Assembly: GCF_014892575.1 (NCBI RefSeq)
Contig: NZ_JADBGI010000012.1
Coordinates: forward strand, 62,001-126,000
DNA length: 64,000 bases
Origin: Nocardiopsis coralli
Lineage (GTDB): Bacteria; Actinomycetota; Actinomycetes; Streptosporangiales; Streptosporangiaceae
Direction: 5' to 3'
The notes below the pieces were generated by a model. The model saw only the letters and a list, made by a program, of their open reading frames with translations, had not been told where the DNA came from and did no database searches. A program made the translations under genes and the position numbers. This document shows positions 1 through 6,767 of the stretch, one piece after another (position 1 is the first letter of the stretch; every line of letters begins with the position of its first letter).

Positions 1-657
1 CTCCCCGGCCTGCACCCGGGCCGACCCCTGCCGCAGGTGGGCGTAGAGCGCGTACACACCCCCGCCGAGGTCGAGCACCACGTGGTTGCCCAGCACCCGG
101 CGGGCGCCGACGGTCTGGCGCACGATGCCCTCGACGAGGAGGTAGGCCAGCCCCGCGTAGGTTCCGCGGCTCAGGTGGTCGCGCGCGCCGTCCTCCACGT
201 GCACGACCTGCGCCTCGGCCGGGGCGAGCAGGGGCTGCCCGAAGGCGGGGAAGGCCCCGTTGCGGCTCATGGGCGGCCACCAGGGGGAGGTGGGGCGTTC
301 CTCGGAGTCGATGAGCACGTCGATCGCGTACTCCTGCCCCAGGTAGCGCACACCGTGGCTGGGCACCTTGTCGGCGGGGCCGTTGAGCGCGAACCACTCC
401 CCCGCGACCGGCGCCGCGGTCTCGACCGGCCCGTGTGTGCTCTCGTCCCGCAGACGGCGAAGGGCGAACAGGATCCCGACGTGGACCGCCAGCCCGGCGG
501 CGACCAGCACCAGGAACCAGAGGCCGAGCACCCCGCCGAGCGCCAGGTCGACCGCGGCCACCGCGAGCAGGGCCGGGACGATCCGGACGAGCACGCTGAT
601 CAGGCGCCACCGCAGTCGCCTCCGGCCCAGGTCCACCGCGCCCGCATCCCGCTCCAT
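1..657 (-). CDS. M23-family peptidase-like membrane protein (3' part outside window)
   Basis: The minus-strand frame is open from an ATG at 657 to the window edge, giving 219 visible residues. GGAGGG about 7 bases upstream supports this start; a GTG lies directly before it. Two membrane segments (about residues 20-38 and 42-64) precede a LytM/M23-type domain. The candidate zinc ligands are His101 and Asp113 in SHGVRYLGQEYAIDV and His207 in YALYAHL, the usual H-x(n)-D ... AHL layout of this family. Members cleave peptidoglycan peptide bridges or, when degenerate, regulate other hydrolases; the membrane anchors place the domain outside the cell. The C-terminal end of the domain cannot be seen. 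Fold assignment is fairly firm; hydrolase activity is inferred. Confidence 0.8.
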   Translation of the reverse strand, partial: MERDAGAVDLGRRRLRWRLISVLVRIVPALLAVAAVDLALGGVLGLWFLVLVAAGLAVHVGILFALRRLRDESTHGPVETAAPVAGEWFALNGPADKVPSHGVRYLGQEYAIDVLIDSEERPTSPWWPPMSRNGAFPAFGQPLLAPAEAQVVHVEDGARDHLSRGTYAGLAYLLVEGIVRQTVGARRVLGNHVVLDLGGGVYALYAHLRQGSARVQAGE

Positions 658-684
658 CACAAGCCCTCCGTAGTTTTTGAGTTT

Positions 685-700
685 CTACGTAGGAGCGTAG
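685..700. promoter_or_regulatory. CTACG dyad in the M23 gene promoter
   Basis: CTACG-TAGGAG-CGTAG forms an inverted repeat 28 bases upstream of the M23 gene start, and a third CGTAG follows at 669-673. The stretch 668-705 is locally A+T-rich. BlaI/MecI-type repressors recognise TAC/GTA dyads and often control envelope peptidases, so this may be such an operator. That is inference only; no regulator gene is adjacent. Confidence 0.3.
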
Positions 701-829
701 TTCTGCGGCGCGACACATGACAACCGACGGGGCCGCAACCGGCCGACCGCCCCGCTGTGCCGGACCACACATCCCGCTGCGCGCAGGACATCGGCCCCAC
801 GGGCGTACCGTGAACCCACTGGTTTTTGC

Positions 830-843
830 ACTGACTGGTCAGT
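830..843. promoter_or_regulatory. TetR-type operator before the ABC export operon
   Basis: ACTGAC-TG-GTCAGT is a perfect 6-bp-arm palindrome that ends 7 bases before the Shine-Dalgarno sequence of the ATPase gene. Its size, symmetry and placement suit a TetR dimer. The TetR gene at 3988-4629 lies at the end of the same gene group, so autoregulation of the operon is the simplest reading. I found no second copy before the TetR gene. Confidence 0.55.
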
Positions 844-864
844 TCAAAAAGGAGGAGGGCAGTC

Positions 865-1713
865 ATGCGATGGGCCACCGGCGCCCGCGTCCGGGCGGAG
901 GGCCTCGCGCTCACCACGGGCGAGGGCCCCGTCTACACCGGCGTCGACCTCACCGCCCGGCCGGGCACGCTCACCGTGTTCCGGGCCGACTCCGGAGGCG
1001 GACGCAGCGCACTGCTGCTGTCGCTGACCGGACGGATGCGCCCCACCACCGGGAGCCTGTACGTGGACGGCTTCACGCTGCCCCGGCAGGCCCGCAAGGT
1101 GCGGCGCCTCAGTTCGCTCGGGCTCATGGACGACGTCAACGCGCTCGAGGAACGGCTGCGCGTACGCGAGCACCTCACCGAGGCGGTCATGCTCCGCAAC
1201 CGCCCGGCGCACCGGGGCCTGGTCGACCAGGCGCTCGACGCGGCCGATGTGCCGGGTATCGACCGCGACAGCCTCACCAAGGACCTGACCATGCTGGAAC
1301 GCCGCCGGCTGGGCGTGGCCCTGGCGCTGATCGCCGAGCCCCGTCTGCTCGCGGTGGACGACGTCGACGGCGGACTCGGGCCCGGCCACCAGGCCGATCT
1401 GTGGGGCACCCTGGCCCGCCTCGCCGAGGAGGGGATCACCGTCGTGGCCACCTGTGCCGACGCCGACGAACTGGAGGAGGTGCGCGGACCGCTGGTGAAG
1501 GGGCCGTTCCCGATCGAGCAGGGCCCGGACACCCGGCCCGGGGCCGGCGACGGGGACAGCACCTCCGACCGGACCGACGCCTCCCACGGAACCGGGGCCA
1601 CCGCCACGGGCACCGCGGCGACCCCCGCCCGCTCCGGCCCGCGGTCACGGCTGAGCGCGCTCCTGCGCCGCTCCGAGCGCCGAGGGGGTGACCGTGGCAC
1701 GTCGCAGGCGTGA
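865..1713 (+). CDS. ABC transporter ATP-binding protein, degenerate
   Basis: This 282-residue protein has the outline of an ABC ATPase: a Walker A region at 42-49 (DSGGGRSA), a signature region near 141-152 (LTMLERRRLGVA) and a Walker B strand at 161-166 (LLAVDD). All key positions are altered. The Walker A lysine is arginine, LSGGQ is absent, the catalytic Glu after Walker B is Asp, and the H-loop His position reads Cys (ATCAD). The start at 865 has a strong GGAGGAGG six bases upstream. The last 70 residues are Gly/Thr/Pro-rich. It overlaps the membrane protein gene by 26 bases and is presumably its partner. It may bind ATP poorly or serve structurally; weak ATPase activity cannot be excluded. 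Confidence 0.8.
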   Translation: MRWATGARVRAEGLALTTGEGPVYTGVDLTARPGTLTVFRADSGGGRSALLLSLTGRMRPTTGSLYVDGFTLPRQARKVRRLSSLGLMDDVNALEERLRVREHLTEAVMLRNRPAHRGLVDQALDAADVPGIDRDSLTKDLTMLERRRLGVALALIAEPRLLAVDDVDGGLGPGHQADLWGTLARLAEEGITVVATCADADELEEVRGPLVKGPFPIEQGPDTRPGAGDGDSTSDRTDASHGTGATATGTAATPARSGPRSRLSALLRRSERRGGDRGTSQA

Positions 1714-3805
1714 GGCCCCCCGCATGCGCTGGTTCGCCTCCCCGAGACTGGGCCTGCTCACGCTGTGGTCCTTCCTCCGTTCCCCGCTCACCGCCGCCGC
1801 ACTGTGCGCGCTCGTGCTCATCCCGCTGCTGTACTCCGGGATGTACCTGTGGTCGAACTGGGACCCCTTCGACCGGGCCGAGCAACTGCCGGTCGCGCTG
1901 GTCGACGAGGACGAACCGGTCGAGGTCGACGGGGAGGAGGTCGCGGTCGGCTCCGAGCTGGCCGACGAACTCCTCGACCGCGGCGACCTCGACTGGCACC
2001 TGGTCGACGCCGACGAGGCCGAGACGGGGGTGCGGGACGGCGACTACTACGTCTCCCTGACGATCCCCGAGCACTTCAGCGCCGACCTGACCTCCCCCTC
2101 CCGCGACCGCGAGGACCCCACGGACGCCCTGCTGACCGCGCACTACAACGACGCGAACGGCTACATCGTCCGCCAGCTCACCGGCAGCGCGTTCGCCGAG
2201 ATCCGCGAGACCGCCGCGCAGGGGGCGATCAGCGAGTACTTCGACCAGATCTTCGTGGGCTTCAACGACATCCACGGCCAGACCGAGGAGGCGGCCGAGG
2301 GCGCGGACGAGCTCTCCAGCGGGGCCGACGACGCGGAGGAGGGCTCCGGCGAGCTGTCCGCGGGCGCGAGCGACGCCCACGACGGGGCCGGGGACCTGAA
2401 CGACGGGCTGACCGAGCTCCTGTCGGGTTCGCGCACGCTGGCCTCCGGCGCCGAGACCGCATCGGAGGAGGTCGGTGACCAGGTCGAGCGGCTGAACGAC
2501 GTCGCCGACGAGCTGCAGCCGCGCCTGGAGGAGGAGATCCCCGAGCTCCAGGAGCAGGCCGAGACGGTCGCCGAGGTCTCCGGTGACCTTGCCACGGCCC
2601 TGGAGTCGCTGCCGGCCGAGACCGAGACCGGCGAACTGGCCGAGCTCGACCGGCGTGTGGAGGCGTTCCTGGAGGAGAACCCGGACCTGGCCGAGGAGGA
2701 CCCGGAGATGCACGGGCTCCTCACCGACGTGCAGGACGGCCTCGGGACCGCACAGTCGCTGGCCGACTTCGTGGACGAGCACCGCGCCGACATCGACGAG
2801 GCCGCGGAGACCGCCGCGTCGGTCAGCTCGGCCGCCGAGACCCTGGCCGAGGACCTGCCCGGCCTGGTGGACGACGCCGAGACCGCCCGTGAGCGCGCCG
2901 ACGAGCTCGCCGAAGGGCTGGACGAGATGGCCTCGGGCGCGGGCGACCTGAGCGAGGGCCTGGAGGTGGCCTCCTCGGGCGCCGGTGAACTCGACGAGGG
3001 GCTGGACTCGCTCAGCGGCGGCGCATCGGAACTGCACGAGGGACTCGGGGAGCTGTCCGGCGGGGCCGACGAGCTCGCCGAGGGCCTGGGCGAGGGCGTC
3101 GACGAGATCCCGACCTTCTCCGACCGGGCCCGGGAGAGCGCCGCGGACACCATGAGCGAGCCGGTGGCGCTGAGCAGCGAGGTCGACAACGAGGCACCCG
3201 ACTACGGCACCGGGTTCGCGCCGTTCTTCATCCCGCTGTCGCTGTGGCTGGGCGCGATGATGGTGTTCATGGTGCTGCCGCCGCTGTCGTCGCGGGCGCT
3301 GGCCTCGTCCGCGCCGTCGTGGCGGGTGGCGTTGTCCGGGCTGGTGGTGCCGTTGGTGCTGGGCGTCGGGCAGGTCCTGGTCATGACGGCGGTGCTCAGC
3401 GGCGGACTCGGGTTGTCGACGCCGCACTGGCCGGCGTTGATCGGGTTCCTGCTTCTGACCGCGGCGGCGTTCGCGGCGGCGGTGCAGTTCGTCAACGTCA
3501 AGTTCGGATCGTCGGGGCGTGTGGTGGCCCTGGTGCTGCTGGTGCTGCAGTTGGCCTCGGCCGGGGGCACGTACCCGACCGAGACGAGCCCGCAGTTCTT
3601 CCAGACGATCGGACCGTTCCTGCCGCTGTACTGGGCGGTGACGGCCGTGCGCCAGTTGCTGCCCGGCGGTGAGGCGGAGCTGGTGTGGCAGTCGGTCGGC
3701 GTGATGTCGCTCTGGCTGGTCGTGCCCCTGATCCTCACGTGGATCACCGTCGAACAGAAGCGCACGTGGACGATGAAGGCGCTCCACCCGCCGCTGAAGC
3801 TCTGA
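1688..3805 (+). CDS. YhgE/Pip-family ABC-2-type membrane protein
   Basis: This 705-residue protein has the YhgE/Pip architecture. One N-terminal membrane segment (about 27-48) is followed by an external domain of roughly 450 residues. From about 195 to 475 this domain is an acidic run of repeated short motifs of the type SGADELxEGL / ASGAGELDEGL, expected to form a coiled coil. A C-terminal block of about six membrane segments (about 508-700) resembles ABC-2 permeases. The family includes phage infection protein Pip and the ESAT-6-secretion protein EsaA relatives. The GTG start at 1688 lies inside the preceding ATPase gene, showing translational coupling; an ATG at 1724 is the alternative. 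Likely an export or envelope-tethering machine with the degenerate ATPase. Substrate unknown. Confidence 0.82.
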   Translation: MTVARRRREAPRMRWFASPRLGLLTLWSFLRSPLTAAALCALVLIPLLYSGMYLWSNWDPFDRAEQLPVALVDEDEPVEVDGEEVAVGSELADELLDRGDLDWHLVDADEAETGVRDGDYYVSLTIPEHFSADLTSPSRDREDPTDALLTAHYNDANGYIVRQLTGSAFAEIRETAAQGAISEYFDQIFVGFNDIHGQTEEAAEGADELSSGADDAEEGSGELSAGASDAHDGAGDLNDGLTELLSGSRTLASGAETASEEVGDQVERLNDVADELQPRLEEEIPELQEQAETVAEVSGDLATALESLPAETETGELAELDRRVEAFLEENPDLAEEDPEMHGLLTDVQDGLGTAQSLADFVDEHRADIDEAAETAASVSSAAETLAEDLPGLVDDAETARERADELAEGLDEMASGAGDLSEGLEVASSGAGELDEGLDSLSGGASELHEGLGELSGGADELAEGLGEGVDEIPTFSDRARESAADTMSEPVALSSEVDNEAPDYGTGFAPFFIPLSLWLGAMMVFMVLPPLSSRALASSAPSWRVALSGLVVPLVLGVGQVLVMTAVLSGGLGLSTPHWPALIGFLLLTAAAFAAAVQFVNVKFGSSGRVVALVLLVLQLASAGGTYPTETSPQFFQTIGPFLPLYWAVTAVRQLLPGGEAELVWQSVGVMSLWLVVPLILTWITVEQKRTWTMKALHPPLKL

Positions 3806-3811
3806 GGGCAC

Positions 3812-3853
3812 GCCCGGTGGCCCACCGGGCGCGGTCCCGCAGGTCCCTGCGGG
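3812..3853 (+). terminator. Tandem GC hairpins after the YhgE/Pip gene
   Basis: Two perfect inverted repeats follow the stop codon at once: GCCCGGTGG/CCACCGGGC at 3812-3830 and CCCGCAGG/CCTGCGGG at 3836-3853. Neither has a U-tract, as is usual in actinomycetes. They may end or weaken transcription before the TetR gene. Confidence 0.5.
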
Positions 3854-3987
3854 TGTGCGGTCCACGGAGCACACCCGCAGGGTGCACAATGGGCGGTCGA
3901 CCCGACCCGGGCCGTCCGCGGTCCCGCACCACGTGTGCCGTCACCAGGAAGGAGTGGGCGCGTACCCCACGCGCGTCCCGGACGAGG

Positions 3988-4629
3988 ATGAGCACGAGCA
4001 CCCCGCGCCGCGGGAAGGCCTCCGGCGGTCGCCGCGAGGCCACCCGGCAGCGCCTCTACGACGCCGCGCTGTCGTTGATCGCCGAGCAGGGTTACGACGC
4101 CACGACCGTCGACCAGATCGCCGAGCGGGCCGGCGTGGCCAAGGGAACCGTCTACTACAACTTCGGCGGCAAGGAGGAGCTCTACACCGCGCTCCTGGAG
4201 TGGGGGGTCAGCCGCCTGGCCGAGACCCTGCACGCGGCGATCCCCGCCCCGGAGGAGGGTGTGGACGACCGTGAGTCGCTCACGCGGGTGCTGCGCGCGG
4301 GTGTGGTCTTCATCGGCGAGCACGAGGAGCTGGCCCGCATGCTCATGGCCGAGGCCTGGCGCACCAACCGGGCCTGGTACGCGACCGTGCACCAGCTGCG
4401 CAACGAGGCGATCGGGGTCATCACCGGCCAGTTGGAGAAGCTGGCCGAACGCGGCCGCCTGCGGCCGGACCTGGACACCGGCCTCGCGAGCACCGCTCTG
4501 TTCGGCATGGTGGTGACGGTGGCGTTGAACTGGCGTAACCTCCAACCGGAGCGGCCCGTCGAGGACATCCACGCCACCCTCGCCCACATGGCCGACGGCC
4601 TGATCGGCCCCGCGGAGGGGCCGGCCTGA
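3988..4629 (+). CDS. TetR-family transcriptional regulator
   Basis: 213 residues. A helix-turn-helix near residues 35-55 carries the family signature TTVDQIAERAGVAKGTVYYN followed by FGGKEELY. The C-terminal ligand domain (about 75-205) is helical and unassigned. The ATG at 3988 gives a normal short N-terminus; an in-frame ATG at 3889 would add 33 residues without family-like sequence. The gene follows the ATPase/YhgE pair on the same strand, and a TetR-type palindrome sits before that pair at 830-843. It is therefore probably the repressor of that operon. The effector is not predictable. Confidence 0.9.
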   Translation: MSTSTPRRGKASGGRREATRQRLYDAALSLIAEQGYDATTVDQIAERAGVAKGTVYYNFGGKEELYTALLEWGVSRLAETLHAAIPAPEEGVDDRESLTRVLRAGVVFIGEHEELARMLMAEAWRTNRAWYATVHQLRNEAIGVITGQLEKLAERGRLRPDLDTGLASTALFGMVVTVALNWRNLQPERPVEDIHATLAHMADGLIGPAEGPA

Positions 4630-4694
4630 CCGCGGCCGGTGCGCTGCCCGGCGCGCCGCCTCCGCCTCCGTCCCCCGCCGAGAGGATCAGTCCC

Positions 4695-5090
4695 GTGGCC
4701 GACCTGTATCCGTTGCTGCCCCTGTTGTCCGGGATCGCCGTGCTGTGGCTCGTCTCCCGCGACACCCGACTGGAACTGCGGCTGATCCGCCACGGTGTGC
4801 GCGCCAAGGGCCGCGTCATCGGCTACCACGAGACCTCGACGGCGGCGCGCATGATCGTGCAGTTCCGGACCGAGGACGGGGTCGAGGTGCACGCCGAGCA
4901 CGAGAACACCGGGTGGACGGCGTCGCGCTCGGGGGAGATCGTCACCGTCTCCTACGACCCCGACGCCCCGGAGCGGGCGCGCATCGTGTCGGGGCCGTGG
5001 ATGACCCACTACGTGCGGGTGCTCTTCGGCGGGCTGGGTCTGTGCCTGGCCGGCATCGGTCTGCTGCTCGGTTACCTGGAGTGGACCTGA
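4695..5090 (+). CDS. DUF3592-type small membrane protein
   Basis: 131 residues, starting at a GTG 65 bases after the TetR gene. The layout is an N-terminal membrane segment (about 4-20), a beta-rich domain (about 35-95; VIGYHETSTAARMIVQF, then VSYDPDAPERARIV) and a C-terminal membrane segment (about 107-127). This is the usual DUF3592 form, in which a small beta domain sits between two membrane helices. No catalytic residues are evident and the function of the family is unknown. It is convergent with the VanZ-RDD gene. Confidence 0.75.
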   Translation: MADLYPLLPLLSGIAVLWLVSRDTRLELRLIRHGVRAKGRVIGYHETSTAARMIVQFRTEDGVEVHAEHENTGWTASRSGEIVTVSYDPDAPERARIVSGPWMTHYVRVLFGGLGLCLAGIGLLLGYLEWT

Positions 5091-5162
5091 CCGAGGATCT
5101 TGCTGCTGGAGCCGTATTCGGCGCCGAAGTCGGCTCTGGTGGCAAGATCCCCGCGGTCAGGT
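5085..5162. terminator. Large structured element between convergent genes
   Basis: ACCTGACCGAGGATCTTGC at 5085-5103 pairs with GCAAGATCCCCGCGGTCAGGT at 5142-5162, with a small bulge. Inside the loop lie a second stem (GAGCCG/CGGCTC) and the 12-bp palindrome TTCGGCGCCGAA. The outer arms include the stop codons of both convergent genes. It should act as a terminator in both directions. Confidence 0.65.
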
Positions 5163-6248
5163 GTCGGCGAGCGCGGGTTCGGGCGCGGGCTCGCGGTGCA
5201 GCACCAGCCGGGTGGGCAGTTCTCCGGTCAGCGTGGCCCGGGTGGTCACGCGTACCCCGGTGACCAGGTCGGCCAGGCCGGCCCGGTCGTCGCGCACGAC
5301 CGCGGTGCTCGAGTGCAGGACGACGAGCACGGGCGCGAGCCAGATCGGGGCGAAGACGAGCGCGAGCGCCACCGGGACCGGCAGCAGCAGCGCACGCACC
5401 AGCACCCGCCACCGCGCGGCCGGGCGGGACGAGCGTGCGTCGGCCAGCCCCAGACGAAGGGCGGCCCCTCCGGGTGTGGCGCGGTCGAGGCGCAGGAGCG
5501 GGACCAGAACGGCGCCCGCGACGGCGACGGCCGGGAGCACGGCGTCCGCGGTGTCGGGCGCGGGTTCCCACCCCGTCCACAGGCGGGCCAGGGCGAGCGC
5601 CGCGGCGGTGCCGAACCACCACAGCCCCAGGTCCACGACCGTGCCCAGCAGTCGGCGGACGAGGGCCGGGATGCCGCGGTCGGGCACGGCACCGGGCCAT
5701 CCGCGGGCCAGGCGCCCGGGTCCCGTGCCGAGGGCGAACCGCGCGATCAGCCAGCCCAGGAGGGTTCCGAGCACACCGAGCGCGACCAGGAGCCACGAGG
5801 TCTCGGCGTAGGCGCAGGGGTACACGCCCAGGAGCCCGGTCGCCCGCACGGCGGCCGCGGCGAGGGCGAGCGCCGTCCCGATCGCGAGGGTGGTCCACAA
5901 CCCGCGCCGGAACCGGTACCTGGCGAGCAGGCCGACGGGCAGCAGGACCGCGGCGGCCAGGACGAGCTCGAGCGGTCCGTGGCCGGTGACGGGCGGCGCT
6001 GCGGGGTCGGCGGTGCGCACGCACAGGCCGTCGGTGTGGGTGGGCAGCGGCCAGACGGCGTAGGCGGCCAGACCGGCGCCCGCGTACAGTGCCAGCAGCG
6101 TGAGTTGGCCGGGCATGCCCGACATGGGCCCGTAGCGCACGTGCTGTGCGCGCAGGTGGAGCGCGCCCCCGAGCACCACCAGCAGCGGGACCAGCGCCAC
6201 GGCGGCCTCGACGGCGGCCGGTGCCCCGGTGTCGAAGGGTCGTTCCAT
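5157..6248 (-). CDS. VanZ-like plus RDD-family membrane protein
   Basis: 363 residues with eight or more predicted membrane segments. The N-terminal half resembles VanZ: the block LELVLAAAVLLPVGLLARYRF followed by a helix pair and LLGWLIAR matches the family layout, although the usual Asn in the first motif is not evident. From about residue 190 the protein resembles the RDD family, ending with DLVTGVRVTTRAT, the typical C-terminal RDD helix boundary. VanZ-RDD fusions are known in actinomycetes. VanZ proteins lower teicoplanin susceptibility by an unclear route; the RDD role is unknown. It is a monocistronic gene facing the DUF3592 gene. Confidence 0.7.
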   Translation of the reverse strand: MERPFDTGAPAAVEAAVALVPLLVVLGGALHLRAQHVRYGPMSGMPGQLTLLALYAGAGLAAYAVWPLPTHTDGLCVRTADPAAPPVTGHGPLELVLAAAVLLPVGLLARYRFRRGLWTTLAIGTALALAAAAVRATGLLGVYPCAYAETSWLLVALGVLGTLLGWLIARFALGTGPGRLARGWPGAVPDRGIPALVRRLLGTVVDLGLWWFGTAAALALARLWTGWEPAPDTADAVLPAVAVAGAVLVPLLRLDRATPGGAALRLGLADARSSRPAARWRVLVRALLLPVPVALALVFAPIWLAPVLVVLHSSTAVVRDDRAGLADLVTGVRVTTRATLTGELPTRLVLHREPAPEPALADT

Positions 6249-6767
6249 GCTCGGTCCGCCTCTGTCCCGTCGTTCTCGGCTGCGCCTCCGGGCGCGTTCC
6301 GGTGGGCCACGCTAGTGCTCCGCGGGACGGGCCGGTGACCGAACGGAAAAATCTCCGCCGCGTCGATGTGTGATCGCTCCCCCGGCCCCCACAGCCCCCT
6401 CGTGGCCGGGGCTGCGTTCACCAGGCAGAACACAGGACCATATGTGACCTTTGTCCTATTGTCGCATTCTGTAGTCAGTTGTATTCCGAGACGTTATACG
6501 GGCTCGACTGGACATTCTCGCCCGTCATGGCAGACTGCCGACATCCCCCGCATCATCGGCCCATTACGGGGCGAGATACGATCCCCAACGCCATAAGCCG
6601 CGTTTGTGGTTACCCTGCGGTAGTCCCGCGTCATGCCCCGATGGGCCGGACCACCGCGCCCTTGGGGACGTCCCCCCACCCGCACCCCGAGCGGGCCCCC
6701 GGTGCCCCTCAGCACCCGGCGACACCACCGCAACCGATGAACTTCGACGCGGATCGACAGGAGAACC
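6249..6767. other. Divergent promoter region of the VanZ-RDD gene and the conservon
   Basis: This 519-base stretch holds no convincing gene. From about 6420 to 6600 it is clearly more A+T-rich than its surroundings, with a TTATAC hexamer at 6495-6500 and TTGTCC/TTGTCG hexamers at 6451-6467 as possible promoter parts. AGGAGA ends four bases before the GTG start of the kinase gene. I saw no strong dyad or riboswitch-like fold. Confidence 0.4.

Noticed and set aside
1436-3889. Long minus-strand open frame opposite the YhgE/Pip gene
   Set aside because: It is a G+C-driven shadow: the composition is His/Arg/Gln/Gly-rich low complexity and the plus-strand product has clear domains.
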